The notes beneath the pieces are model-generated. The model did not search any database and had not been told where the DNA came from. It worked only from the letters and a program-made list of their open reading frames with translations. Source: Zea mays (taxonomy: Eukaryota > Streptophyta > Magnoliopsida > Poales > Poaceae). From it: a stretch of 64,000 bases of DNA. The translations under genes were made by a program, and so were the position numbers. Of the stretch, positions 11,601 to 23,783 are shown in pieces (within the stretch, counting starts at the first letter, position 1; every line of letters begins with the position of its first letter). The stretch lies in contig NC_050097.1 in NCBI RefSeq assembly GCF_902167145.1, positions 146,035,982 to 146,099,981 on the forward strand, written 5' to 3'.

Positions 11601-12015
11601 AACAAATAAATAAAAGTATTTAAGCTGGTATTAATCAAGTTAACGTATATTTATAAAAGCGCAACTCAAAACCATAAACTAGTTTTGACTAAATTGCTAC
11701 GTTAATAACCAACAAACAAACTGATAATTAAGTAAATAAAACACACATACAAAATAATATGTTTATCGTGTGCACAATATTATTATGAAGCTAACGCGAT
11801 AGAAAAGGAATAATTCAGATTCTAACACAAAAGTTAACATGTAATTAGTAAACCGCAGATTTAAAGGACGCGGCACATTTCTATTAGTTGGAGCATGGAA
11901 ACACGGAGGGCTATGGAGTTACTGCCACAGAAAATCCATATCAGCATATCGGTTCATGTGTGATGGCCAAACCCGAAACAGCATCACATGAGCCAACCAG
12001 ATCCTAACACGTGGG

Positions 12016-12978
12016 TAGGGATGAAAACGGTCGGAAACGGTCGAAAACCATTACCGTTTTCATATTTTTTATCGGAAACAAAATCGAAAACGGTAACTCC
12101 AGAAACGGAAACGATATCGGTATTTCGGAAACATCGGAAACGAAAGTTCGGTGAGGAAAATACAACGGTAACGGTCGAAATCTAAAATACGATCGGTAAA
12201 CATATCAAACTTCACAATACAACAAAGTTGACAAAAGATCGCAAAGACCACAAGTTCACAATTCATGATATAACAAGTTCACAATATAACAAGTTCACAA
12301 GGATCACAAATTTATAATATAAAAAGTATGCAAATATCACAAGTTCACAATATAACAAGTTCACAGTATAACAAGTTCATGAAGATCACAAGTTCATAGA
12401 CTAAAAGTTCACAATTCACAATATCCACTGGATTTAGCTGACATGGCATGCTTACTCATGAAATGTTTTTCTCACATAAAGAGTTTTTTCACAGCCTCAC
12501 AGGAAAACCCTAAAATCTAGTGTGTGGTAAAGACAGACTGTCGGCTCTCTATCATTATATATTGCTAATACATAACATGCGCATAGAAAAGGGTGGATTC
12601 ATTCGAGAGACCAAATCGTTAATCTCAACTGCCTTCCAACACCATCTATCAAAAAATCTTAAGGCATCCAAAAAATACAAAAATAAGTAATCCTTATCCA
12701 GAGACGTACAGGCGATGCGAAAAAAATCACATGCTGGAAAATTCCGAAAAAATTCAGAGACACAATTCCGAAAAACTCCGAGACACAAATCCGGTAATTT
12801 CCGACAAATACCGGCAACCGAAGGAAACGGTCGGTAAAACACCACGTCGATTCCGATAGAAAATTGATTCCGATACCGATTCCGTTTTCGAAAAATACCG
12901 TTACCGGTTAATTCGATCGAAAAATTTCAAAATCGGTTTCTGGAATACCGAAAAATTCCAAAACCGTTTTCATCCCTA
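12016..12978. mobile_element. Non-autonomous hAT element
   Basis: Terminal inverted repeats TAGGGATGAAAACGG and CCGTTTTCATCCCTA flank 963 bp of AT-rich sequence. The 8 bp outside are CACGTGGG (12,008-12,015) and CACGAGGG (12,979-12,986), an 8-bp target duplication with one mismatch, which is diagnostic of hAT. The subterminal zones are packed with GGAAACGG/TTCCGAAA units on both sides. The middle has ATAACAAGTTCACAA repeated several times (about 12,270-12,420). No transposase frame is present, so it depends on an autonomous partner. Confidence 0.85.
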
Positions 12979-14166
12979 CACGAGGGCACGAGGGCAGTTT
13001 TCCCACCTCTCACACGTTGCATGCGTGGACTAGAGACCGTGCGGGAGCTGCACATGCAAGGGGCCCCACAAGGCGGTTTCGCTGCTGCAGATCGCGCACA
13101 AGCATGCACACTACCGGAATTTGGCTCTTTGTCGAGTGCCAAATATTTTGCCGGGTGTTTTTTCGGGCACTCGGCAAAGAAGCTCTTTGCCGAGTGCCAC
13201 GCAAAAAAACCCTCGGTAAAAGAAAACACTCGGCGAAGAAGCTCTTTGCCGAGTGTTTTATTTTTGACACTCGGCAAAGAGTTTCTTTGCCGAGTGTTTT
13301 TTTGACACTCGGCAAAGAGCTCTTCGCCGAGTGCTTTTTTTCCAACACTAGGCAAAGAAAATTTAAAAAACACATTTTAAAGCAGTAAATTAATTCAAAT
13401 GAAAAAGTTTTCAACTACAAATTTGTATAACTCATCATGATGTACAATTTATGTATTGAACATTTCTTCATATGACAAAATAAAAATAAATTTGTTCATA
13501 AAACCTATATCTCTCTCGTAGTTTATGAAACTACGAGAGAGTGCATATTGTTAGAACCATCATGTGAGATGAACAAATGACCAAACAACCAAAATAAACT
13601 TTGTAGATCTTGAGAAGTTATAGAAGTTTGTAGTTGACAACTTTTTCATTTGATGTCATATTGTCAACGAAAACTACATCTAAATTTAAAATTTGAATTT
13701 TGAAAACGACCTCGAAAGAAAAAACCACCAACATGAAAGTTGTAGGTATTGAAGAGTTATGAAACTTTGTAGTTGACAATGTTTTGGTTTGAAATCATCT
13801 TGTCATGCAAAACTATGTTTGAATTTTGAAATTTGAATTTTTCAAACTACCTCGGATGGAAAACCACCAAAATAAAAGTTGTAGGTCTTGAAATGTAATG
13901 AAACTTTGTAATTGACAACTTTTTGATTTGAAATCATCTTATCATTGAAAAATTCGAGTGAAGTTTTCAAATTTAAAATTCAAATTTTGTAAACGGCCTC
14001 GGATGTAGAAACTATTAAAATAAAACTTGTAGATCTCAAAAAGTTATGCAACTTTATAGTTGGTCATATTTTCAAATGAACTCATTTAGTGCCTTAAATA
14101 ATCAAATTACTCTTAGTTTGTTATAGCACATGGAGAATGAAAACGTAATAGACATAATTGGTGTAG

Positions 14167-14223
14167 TAGTGTAGTGGTATAGCAGGGTATGCGCGAGAGA
14201 GAGGTTGCGAGTTCGAATCTCAC
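14167..14223 (+). other. tRNA-like / SINE-like segment inside CACTA element
   Basis: TAGTGTAGTGG (14,167-14,177) fits the RNA polymerase III A box and GAGTTCGAATC (14,209-14,219) the B box, about 31 bp apart. The T-arm half stem around the B box pairs with one mismatch. The acceptor and anticodon arms do not fold into a proper cloverleaf, so I do not call a functional tRNA. It may be a tRNA-derived fragment carried by this family. Confidence 0.4.
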
Positions 14224-14340
14224 CATTCACAAAACATATAAATTTGATTCAAATAATAGTGCAAAATGAAAGGGCAATGCATCATTCACAAATATATAAA
14301 TTTGATTCAAATAATAGTGCAAAATGATAGGGCAATGGGT
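14224..14340. repeat. Tandem duplication, 59-bp unit
   Basis: Two adjacent copies begin CATTCACAAA at 14,224 and 14,283 and share AAATTTGATTCAAATAATAG and TGCAAAATGA. The second copy has only a few differences. The duplication starts right at the end of the tRNA-like segment. Confidence 0.8.
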
Positions 14341-15242
14341 AAGGTAATAGGATAGGGTTGGAGAGTTGTTCCTATAATTAAAAAAATATTTGCTGTTTTT
14401 TTTATTTTTTCGATTCTTAATTTGCCAAGTGTTTTTCTTTGCCGAGTGCTTTTCAACATTCGGCAAAGACTTTGCCAAGTGTCCGAAAAAAGTAATCGGC
14501 AAAGAACCCTTTGCCGATAAAATATTTGCCGAGTGTTCTTTGTCGGGTAAGGCTTTGCCAAGTGTAAAATAGCCTTTGGCGAGTGTCTAAGACACTCGAC
14601 AAAGAACGCTATTCTGGTAGTGGCAGTGCGGTTTTTTTCTCTTACTTCTCCATTTTCTCCTTACTGCAACTGCACGGATGGCTCACATCATGGCTGATGT
14701 TGCTGATTTTACCGTGGCTCGTATCCTGACCGAGCGAGTGAGACGATTGTGTACACAACATGGTTGATGTTGCGTGACAAGGCAAGACAAGAGGATAGAT
14801 GGGGGTAGACGAGGTTAGCGGACGTGAGCAGCATGCCGTTGCGAGAAGAAGCGGTTCGGTGATTTCGCAAAAAAGGACACGAGATCTGGAACAGGCTCGA
14901 CGAGAGGAAGAAATATATATATACATATTAACGAGATTCTAGACTTTTTATAGGTTTTCGCAAATGCTAAATTTTTAGGTATTTATATAATAATAGAAAA
15001 AACTGAAATTCATATTTAATATCCAAAGAAACGTTCCGAAGATTCCAACCACTCTTGGGAACGTCCTCGAGATATTTTTAACATGTTTTTGATAACATTT
15101 TGCACTCATAAACACTATGCATCGGCATGAATGCAACACTCAAGCTCCCCTAAGATTTTATTTTACTAGGCTTACACCAAGATATAAAATAAAATAATTC
15201 TCCACTTTTAGGAAAAAGAGAAGGAAAGTAAAGAAATGAGAT

Positions 15243-15307
15243 TGTAACACCTGAATTTGGTGGATATTAGAAAAGAAATTTTATATCCCCAAATTCAGAG
15301 TGTTACA
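15243..15307. repeat. 65-bp palindrome at LTR end
   Basis: TGTAACACCTGAATTTGG is followed, after about 25 AT-rich bases, by its near-perfect inverse CCAAATTCAGAGTGTTACA. The right arm is the predicted start of LTR G. The palindrome can form a hairpin. Confidence 0.7.
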
Positions 15308-15571
15308 ACCGTCTCTATAGATCTTCTTTGTACTCATGCTTGACATAGGTATAGTTACTCATCTTAGAAGCTAGTGGAATTTATAAGAAGATAAGGTGAA
15401 AGAATACCATTGATTAGTTGAGATCATGATCCAACTGTAGATGTTGTAATCGAAGTTTGTTAAGTGTTTTTTGATAAAGCTATGTGAGTTAGTGGTGAGG
15501 GGTTTAAGTGCTAAATATGACATATATGATTGGATCACAATCTATAGGTCTAGAAGACTCACTTGCAGATA
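15308..15571. other. Unassigned spacer
   Basis: AT-rich sequence with no open frame of note. If LTR G is a 3' LTR, this would be the place for its lost internal region, but I see no retroelement protein here. Confidence 0.3.
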
Positions 15572-16100
15572 CACTACATGATTCTTATTCATTTTTGGTG
15601 GCCCAAAATCACCAAAATTGGACTTAATTTTCAGCAACCCCACCCTAACCATCGAAAATAGCTAGTTTTCTATGGCCGCATGCAGGCCACTGAAAATAAG
15701 GATATAACTTTTTTACGGACGCTCCTCTAGCCGCCAAAAATAAGGATTGTTTGGCGGCCACACTTCTGGACACCTTAGCAACTAGAATGTTAAGTTCACC
15801 ACTATTCAAATGAATTATTTGTCAAACTAACCTCATGTCTAGAACCTCCATCCTGTCAAGAAGCTCCAAGTGCTAGTATCACCGGTGGTGGAGTACCATA
15901 ATTGTTGTGGTCCATAACCCCTGATTCTTGCAAAAGCAAGGTAAATTACAAGGTTTCAACAATATTTGTGAAAGATTACAATAAAAGAGACAAAACGAGC
16001 TTATTTACCTAGAAAGATCTACTTTTAGCAAGTTAATCCAAGATTCAAAAGGTTTGATAGAAATGCCATGTCTAAACTAAAATGAACTAGTATGACGCAC
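15572..16100. mobile_element. CACTA left end, truncated
   Basis: It begins CACTACATGATTCTTATTC and carries repeats of TTTTTGGTGGCC, GGCCACTGAAAATAAGG, GCCGCCAAAAATAAGG and TTTGGCGGCC in both orientations to about 15,760, as expected of CACTA subterminal regions. The remainder to 16,100 is non-repetitive with possible exon-like pieces but no clear protein. No matching right end exists; the sequence butts against the truncated LTR of element C at 16,101. Confidence 0.5.
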
Positions 16101-19100
16101 TACCTATAATTAAGAGGAATGAATTAAAACAAATGGTAAGAAAATGGAATATGCATCATATTGGAGTTTTGTTGGTGCACTTAAAACAATAATAATATGA
16201 ATAAAAATAAAATATTAATGAGAAGAAATTTGAGGAAACATGAGAAAAAGAGAAAGGATATGAAAATATAAATAATATATATAATTATATTTCTAAAATA
16301 GGTACTTTTAATTTCACAATATAATTGAGAATAAATTTGGCACAAGTTTGAATTCAAATTCAAATTCAAATTAAACTTTGAAATAGAGAAAAGAGAATAG
16401 AGGATGAAAAGAAAAGAATAAAAGGATACATGGGCCTCGGTGCTCCAATTCGGCCCATCTAACCTCTCCTACGGCGCAGCCCGCCCAATAACCGCGTAGT
16501 GGTGCCGACAGGTGGGCCCAAGGGGGCACTCGCTGTGGTCGCGCGCACATCACCTCTGTCCCTCGTGGATGGTCCCCACTGTCAGCCGCTCACCACCAAC
16601 AACCGCTGACCGGTAGGTCCGGCCGGTCAGGGCCTTCCCCTTTCTTCGTCGCTCAGCTCGGACGTGGCCGATCATGGCGAATTTCGCGGGGTCTGTTGAG
16701 GTCACCCGCAAACCGACCTCGGGCGACCATAAGAAGAGCGGAGCTAGGTCCTTACCTCCCATTTTCTTCGTCAACGCGCAAACAACCACACAAGGACCGA
16801 CCTTCGCCATCGCCGCGAAAAGAAAAATAGGAATCGGCGCCACCGCTGGGGAAATCCCATCAGTGCCATCGCCGACCTCGAAGTACAGAAGTAGGCTCCT
16901 CCCTAAGCAGCGGAGAAGGTGCCCTTGACTCTCCCTCAGTTTAATTTGGCCCTGCGCGGCGCAAATCGCTCGCCGGAGTGGGCAGAACTCTGCGGCGCCG
17001 CACCTCGTCGTGGACCGGCGACTGCGCAACTCAAAATTCCGGTACGAAGCCGCCTCGATTTCCGCCCACTTCTCATTGACGTGTAGTACCTAACGTGTGG
17101 GGTAGACGATCGGTCTAATCGTGTGAATTGCTCGACGGAATTGGGCATCGTCGTTGTGCCGCAGATTGCATGGGTAGGGCAATGGGGCATTCCTGCTTCA
17201 GGTGGGACTATAACGTGTGGACTCAGTTGTGTCTCGATGGCATAAAAAAACATTAGTATGACTTGGGTTAGGGCGCGAGCACCCCAAGTTCCTTTCTCCG
17301 TCGGAGTTCGCCGCCGCGGAGGCAAGTCCGCCGCCGCCCGATGCCGGGGCGTGTGGAAGACGAGCATCAACCGTAGCGTCGATGATGGACGGCTCAGATC
17401 AGACCACGCATACCGATTCAGCGAGTTACACGATGACCGTCCGATCGGGATCGGATGGTGAGTACTCGCGCTAGGACTCATGAAATCAGGGCCGTCGGAT
17501 TGAAATCTGAGGGTTCACGCTGTGTACCGCTTCACGAGCGGCAGGATCTAATCTCGTGCGCCCATCTCAGATCGTGCGGCTAGGATAGATCCATACCCCT
17601 TCGCGGGTCTAAATTGCACTTGAGCTCCTCGGTTAATGTCAAAATAACCCGCGGCCACATATAGGGGATTCTGAGTCTTACTAACATTTGTGCCAGAGCC
17701 CTCGCGCTTTCTGAAATTTGACGCCCAGACCAGGAGGATAATAAGAACCGAGAAATGAATATATAAATTGGTTTTTAATACAAAATAAATTATAGAAACT
17801 TGGAAAATTCATATTTATTTTGTTCTAAATACAAATTGATCCATTCTAATTTCTATAATTTTATAATATTATTGTTTATCACCTAGAGTCTCTGTTTTGA
17901 CATGAAAACAGTAAGAAAAATTATTTCTCATTGAATCCTATTTCAAGCATATAAAACCTTTGGAAATTCATAACATAAAATCCAAAACTCCAAAATTAAT
18001 GATTCTTGTTCCTAGGTTCTTATTTTAATATGTAGATATTTATTGTATATTTTAGTTACCTGTTTGGTGTGATGTTAATTTTTTCTATACTATGTATGTA
18101 TTGTGTTGATGCAAGTAGACGAGCAAGCCACTGTGGGTCCTGAGGTTCAGTAGGTAGAAGTTGCTGAGCAGGAGCTTATTGAAGGCAAGTTGTGCCCTTG
18201 ATCACTCACTTTTTCTCAGCCATGTTCTTATTAATTATAATGATCTGCATAGGTTAATTTTGTTGGGATCAAATAGGTTACCCGAGTTTTGGTTATCTTT
18301 ATACCTTGTTTTACCACTGAAATATTTTTGGGTAGTACTTGCTATTGCTTTATGTGGATTTGGGTATGGAGATACATTATTCATGATTACACTTTTATTC
18401 TCTATTTATTATTACTGTTCATGTTAAGATCATTATATTAATGGGATCATGGAGCGACCACCCGGGAAAACAGTGCTACCACAAGGGTTTAATGGGACGT
18501 CCTTGGCTGATTAACTAGGAAAGCTAGTGGATTACTTCCTTACCCAAAAGAGGCAAGGGCAGTAGGGGAGTGGTCAGTGTAGGGAGGTCCTTTGGTTTAT
18601 TTGCTGCGATGGCGGTCAGGCGAGTGATTCCTGCACTGGAGCTTCCTATAAACTGTAGCGGGATTTCTGAAACTAGTGGAACTTTGTAAAGGCCTTGTAG
18701 TGTTACCCTGCCTCGCCTCCTCGGTAGAGGTGTATGGGATTGGCCGTCTCTTGGTAGATGGGTAACATGACTTGTGGGTAAAGATAACCTCTGCAGAGTG
18801 TAAAACTGGTATACTAGTCGTGCTCACGGTCATGAGCAGCTCGGACCCTCACACGATTAATTTATGGAATTAAAACTCAATTTGTCATTTGCATCGCATT
18901 AGGATTATTTATTTATTACTTTTCTTTATTATTATTAAGGTTTGGTATTTACTTACACTTAGTAACTACTAATAAAATTTGGACCAACTTATAAAAGCAA
19001 TGCTCAGCTTCAGCCTTTATTTTGTTGATTAGCCTTACACTTTACATGAACTCCCACTTTTGTTGAGTTCATGCACATGATTTCCCCACAACTTGTTGAG

Positions 19101-19417
19101 CTATGATCGTATGTGAGCTCACTCTTGTTGTCTCACACCCCCCACAGGAGAAGAACAGGTGGTCGAAGAGGAGCCGCCTAACTCTGAGGCTTTCGACTTG
19201 ATCTAGGTGGCGTCTCCCAGTCAGCTTTGTGGCGCCAGGGAATAATATTTAGTTCTCTTTATTTTATCATTTATTTTTGTAAGACTTCCGCTATGTAATA
19301 AGTACATTTATAATATTTTTGACATTTTTCTCTATGCACTCTGTTATTATATGTGTTGTCTTCTTTGGCGCATATATGAGATGCACCCGGCTTTGTTCCT
19401 TAAAATCGGGTGTGACA
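16101..19417 (+). repeat. 5' LTR of chromovirus C
   Basis: It matches the 3' LTR from ACCTATAATTAAGAG (16,101 against about 60,410) up to GAGCATCAACC. It ends AAATCGGGTGTGACA at 19,417. Missing from its left side are the first about 80 bp present in the 3' copy (TGTAATACCCAAAATG...). The GC-rich middle (16,430-17,560) and conserved distal block (18,600-18,850) are shared with LTRs E and G. Confidence 0.85.
18185..19147 (+). other. Predicted GC-AG leader intron in LTR C
   Basis: Exon end CTTATTGAAG is followed by GCAAGTTGTG (donor at 18,185). The acceptor tract CACACCCCCCACAG ends at 19,147, giving 963 nt. Splicing would join, in phase 1, an upstream acidic frame (about 18,116-18,184, which contains one TAG) to GEEQVVEEEPPNSEAFDLI and a stop at 19,204-19,206. 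The 5' donor and both coding exons have counterparts in LTRs D, E and G. Prediction only. Confidence 0.5.
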
Positions 19418-19421
19418 GAAG

Positions 19422-19433
19422 TGGTATCAGAGG
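19422..19433 (+). promoter_or_regulatory. Primer-binding site, initiator tRNA-Met
   Basis: TGGTATCAGAGG lies 4 bases after the LTR end (19,417) and matches the 3' end complement of initiator tRNA-Met except for its last base. It primes minus-strand cDNA synthesis and fixes the 5' LTR border. Confidence 0.85.
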
Positions 19434-19917
19434 AAATTTTGACTGTAGGACGAAACCTAGATAGAAATGGACAAAACCCTTACCTACTTATCTTGCTCTG
19501 ATTCATTCTATACTTACCTTACTCTGATTCTCTCTATACTTATCTTGATCATGTCTCACCTTCTACTATTCTACTCTGATCATTCTTATCTTTTCTACTC
19601 TAAGACAAGATGGATTTCACACCTTGGAATCCTACATTTATGAACTTTTTAAGGGATAGGAGACCTAAGACAAAAAACATTAAATTAAAATTATTTTCTC
19701 TATTAAAAATGGTGGTTGATTATTCTGATGATCAATGCCTGATTTGCTTCTTTGATTGATTAAAATAGTATAGACGGACATCTTACCATGTACCACCATA
19801 AGGTAATGAATTAGCTTTAGTAGGCAACACACTTAGCTAATGAATCCCCCAAAGTAACATGATTCATAATCACCTGCCTTGTCTACTATTCTCTCTTATC
19901 ATATGTTTCTAACTCAG

Positions 19918-22900
19918 ATGGTCAATACCAGGAAGGGTGGTGGAATTGATCTACCTCCCAATCGACACACTCAGAGGATATTTAGACAACCCCAACCACA
20001 ATCAGCAGAGATGGATCCTCCACCACCGCCTCCACCAGTCGGAGTTGACCCAACAGTTGCAGCTCAGATGAGGATGATGCAACAGATGGCAGACACCATG
20101 GAGGATATGCACGCACAGATACGGCAGGAACGCCAAGAGATGCGCCAGGAGAGAGAGGATATACGTCAAGAGATGCGCCAGGAGCAAGAGAAGATATGCC
20201 AGGAGAGAAGGGTGCAGTTGCAACAGCAACAGCAGCAAGTACCACTGCCGCCACCACCACCTCCACTTCCACCCCGGGACAAGCACAAGGAGTTCATGAG
20301 TCACAAGCCGCTGACATTCACCAGTTTGCCAGATCCACTAGATGCTGATGTTGGTTGAAGTCAATTGAGAAGATGCTCAACATCGCCCAATGCTCTGACC
20401 AGGAGAAGGTTCTTTATGCTTCTGGTTGTCTGACAGGTCCTGCTACTGACTGGTGGGATTCTTATGTTGCTGCCCATGATGCTGTTGATACTATTACTTG
20501 GGCAGAATTCACAACTCAGTTCAGAAACTACCACATTCCTGATGGATTGATGAAGATCAAGAAGGAGTTTCTGCCATAGAAGCAAGGAAATATGTCTGTC
20601 AGCGAGTACAGAGACAAATTCATTCAGCTGTCTAGATATGCTCCTGACGGGGTGGCAGATGATGAAAGGAAGCAAGAGCACTTCATGGAAGGACTCAATG
20701 GCCCCCTACAGTATGCACTGGTTGCTCACACATTTTCATCATTTCAGAGACTCTTGGATAAGGCTGTTGCTATTGAACACAAGCGTGTTCAACTGGGTGA
20801 CTTGAAGAGGAAGGCCATTACCCAGCGACAGGGTAGCAGCAGTGTTCGTCCTCGCTACGTTCCGCCTCAGGGTACCCTAGCTCGTCCAGGAGAAGGACCA
20901 CGCCCAGCTCAGTATGCTCCACAGAGGTCACCACGGACACCTCCCACTCGTCAGGCTGCCCCCACTGGCACCCCGGCGAGGCCTACAGGAGAGAAGACTG
21001 GCCCTACATGCTTCAAGTACAGTTAGGTTGGGCACTATGCTAATGCTTGTCCGGTGGGGAATTCTAGTACACCAGCTCGGAACAAGCAAAAGACTCTTAG
21101 CAAGGGATATTCTATTGCCAGGGTTAATCGAGTCACCGCTGATGCTACTGATAATGCTGACATCACACTCGGTATGTTTTATATTAATGCAATTCCTGCA
21201 ACCATATTATTTGATTCTGGTGCTACACATTCATTTATGTCTGCTCGATATGCCAATACAAATGAGATACCACTGCTAAATATGAGAAAACCAATGATAG
21301 TAATTACACCTAAAGGGCCTGTTGAGGCAAATCATATGACACACAGATTGACATTAACCATTATGGGAAGAGAGTTCTAGGCTACCGCTATAGTATTGTA
21401 TAGATCTGATCCTCGTTATGTCATGGTTAAGGAAGGCAAAGATCATTATACAATGTGGTAGGGGTACTGTAGAACTCACCAGCCCTAAAGGAGAAAGATT
21501 TCAAGTTCAAATTGCAGTAACCACCTCTTCCAAATGTGCGATGTTCTTTATAGCTGAGGAGTTTGTTGGTGACAACATCCGTGTGGTTAGGGATTTTCCA
21601 GATGTCTTTCCAGAGGAGTTACCTGGGATGCCACCGGAGAGGGAAGTTGTGTTTGTCATTGATCTCTTACATGGGACTGCTTCTATTTCTAAACGCCCCT
21701 ACAGAATGTCCGTAGAAGAGTTACAAGAACTTATGAAGCAGTTAACGGAGTTGCAGGAGGCAGGGTACATTCGTCCGAGTTCCTCACCTTGGGGAGCACT
21801 AGTACTGTTTGTATAGAAGAAGGATGGTTCGCGACGGATGTGTGTGGACTATAGATCACTTAATGATGTCACCATTAAGAACAAGTACCCGTTACCTCGT
21901 ATTGATGACTTATTTGATCAGATGAGAGGTGCTAGGGTGTTCTCTAAGATTGACCTCAGGTCGGGCTACCATCAAATGAACATTCGACCATCTGATATTC
22001 CCAAGACGGCTTTTTCTACCTGATATGGTCTATATGAATTCACAGTCATGTCGTTTGGCTTAACCAATGCACCAGCCTACTTCATGAATTTGATGAACAA
22101 GGTGTTCATGGAGTATCTTGATAAATTCATCGTAGTATTCGTCGACGACATTCTTATTTACTCCAAGAATGATAGTGAGCATGAGGAGCATTTGCGGATG
22201 GTGCTACAAAAGTTACGGGATAATCAACTTTATGCCAAATTTACCAAGTGTGACTTCTGGCTTGATGAAGTACATTTTCTCGGGCATATCATCTCCAAGG
22301 GAGGAATTGCTGTTGATCCGGCTAAAGTAACAACAATAATGGATTGGAAGACACCAAGTACTGTTTCAGAGATCTGGAGTTTCTTGGGACTCACAGGTTA
22401 TTACCAGCGATTCATTGAAGGGTTCTCCAAGATTGCTAAGCCTATGACCTCATTGTTAGAGAAGGGCAAGGAGTTTAAGTGGACTGAGAAATGCCAAGAG
22501 AGTTTCGATCAGTTGAGATCTAAGTTGATGGCTGCTCCAGTACTGATTATGCTAGATCTATAGAAGAATTTTGATGTATATTGTGATGCAAGTCGCCAAG
22601 GTCTGGGATGTGTGCTTATGCAGGAAGGACACGTCATTGCCTACGCGTCTCGCCAGTTGCAGAAACATGAGTTGAACTACCCCACTCATGACTTAGAACT
22701 GGCAGCAGTTGTGCATGCTCTCAAGATTTGGAGACACTATATTATGGGAACCAAGTGTCGAATCTACACTGATCACAAGAGCTTAAAATACATTTTCACT
22801 TAGAAGGATCTTAACCTTAGGCAACGTCGATGGTTGGAGCTCATCAAGGATTATGACCTGGAAATTCACTATAATCTGGGCAAGGCGAATCTAGTTGCGG

Positions 22901-23783
22901 AAGCCTTGAGTCGGAAGGGACAAGTCCATGCAGCTATTGTCACCTAGTTACCCGAGGAGTTAGCAGAAGATTTTGAGAGGCTCAATCTGGGGATAGTTGC
23001 TCATACTAAAGGAATCACCATCGAATTGGAACCTGCCTTAGAGCAAGAAATACAAAAAGGTCAGATCGGTGATACCAAAATCAGGAGATCAAGGATCTGA
23101 TAACAGAAGGTAGAGGTCTGGATTTCACGGACGATGAGCAAGGCACGATATGGTTCAAGAATCAGATTTGTGTTCCTGATATCGATAGTCTCCATGAAAC
23201 CATATTGAAGGAGGCACATGACTCAGTTTATTCTATCCACTCTGGTAGTACTAAGATGTACCAGGACTTGATTCCAGTGAAGACCACATATTCAGGTGCC
23301 AAGCTAGCAGAGTTGTACATGGCACGAATTGTATGCTTACATGGTGTGCCAAAGAAGATTGTGTCAGATCGAGGATCATAGTTTACTTCTCGGTACTAGA
23401 AGAAGTTGCACAAGTCCTTGGATACAAGATTAAATTTTAGTTTGGCTTACCATCCACAGACTGATGGGCAGATTGAGAGAACCAACCAAGTGCTAGAAGA
23501 TATGTTAAGAGCTTGTGCTCTTAAACATGGTGGAAGTTGGGATAAGAGTTTGCCCTATGCGGAGTTCTCTTACAATAATAGCTACCAGGCCAGTTTGAAG
23601 ATGTCACCGTTTGAGGCATTATATGGCAGAAAGTGCAGGAATCCACTGTATTGGATCAAACTGGTGAAAGGTAGTTCTTTGGACTTGAAATTATACAGGA
23701 GGCTGAAGAACAAGTCCAGCAAATAAGGGAAAAATTGAGGACTACGCAGTCAAGATAGAAAAGCTATGCTGATACCCGAAGAA
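19918..23783 (+). pseudogene. gag-pol of chromovirus C, 5' part, inactivated
   Basis: The ATG at 19,918 sits directly after a splice-acceptor-like TTTCTAACTCAG. Order: Glu/Arg/Gln coiled coil (20,060-20,250), gag domain (LTGPATDWWDSY, 20,430), CCHC knuckle near 21,005 with its second Cys replaced by Tyr, protease ILFDSGATHSFM (21,205), reverse transcriptase with [12 protein letters not shown] (22,130), RNase H with [10 protein letters not shown] (22,578), then integrase. About 80 residues of integrase are missing at the junction near 23,270, removing the zinc HHCC end and first catalytic Asp; the second Asp (SDRG) and the Glu (TDGQIERTNQ) remain. A 1-base deletion near 20,355, a frameshift near 23,690 and at least eleven in-frame stops (20,577, 21,024, 21,378, 21,814, 22,021, 22,561, 22,801, 22,945, 23,379, 23,397, 23,756) kill it. 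Confidence 0.9.

Larger units (their letters stand above)
13109..14622. mobile_element. Non-autonomous CACTA element, complete
   Basis: It begins CACTACCGGAATTTGGCTCT and ends ATTCTGGTAGTG, with 3-bp direct repeats GCA at 13,106-13,108 and 14,623-14,625. Both ends carry many copies of CTTTGCCGAGTG/CACTCGGCAAAG in alternating orientation (13,130-13,350 and 14,405-14,605), the usual TNPA-type binding repeats. The 1,514-bp interior is non-coding. It is the same family as the truncated copy at 2,401-4,250. Confidence 0.9.
8976..15307 (-). repeat. Very long chromovirus-type LTR (G), interrupted by hAT and CACTA insertions
   Basis: On the minus strand it starts TGTAACACTCTGAATTTGG (15,307) and ends CCGGGTGTGACA (8,976), the same TG...CA ends as LTRs C and E. 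Its 9,575-9,660 interval is the reverse complement of the conserved block of C and E containing GTGAGCA...ATACTAG...CTCTGCAGAGTGT. Without its two insertions it is about 3.84 kb. Flanking 5-mers (AATCG before 8,976; ACCGT after 15,307) do not match, so it is not a clean solo LTR; a purine tract (AGAGACGG on minus) next to 15,307 suggests a 3' LTR whose internal region is lost. Contains two GC-rich arrays and a predicted leader intron, listed separately. Confidence 0.65.

Noticed and set aside
10660..11640. Arg/Cys/Val-rich open frames in LTR G
   Set aside because: Artefacts of the CACGCG short-repeat arrays.
13010..13414. Open frames with repeated LCRV/FAECF-like strings
   Set aside because: They are translations of CACTA subterminal CTTTGCCGAGTG repeats, not genes.
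14160..14225. A functional tRNA gene
   Set aside because: A and B boxes are plausible but acceptor and anticodon stems do not form, so it is listed only as tRNA-like.
8976..15307. LTR G as a clean solo LTR
   Set aside because: The flanking 5-mers AATCG and ACCGT do not match, so a target duplication is not supported.
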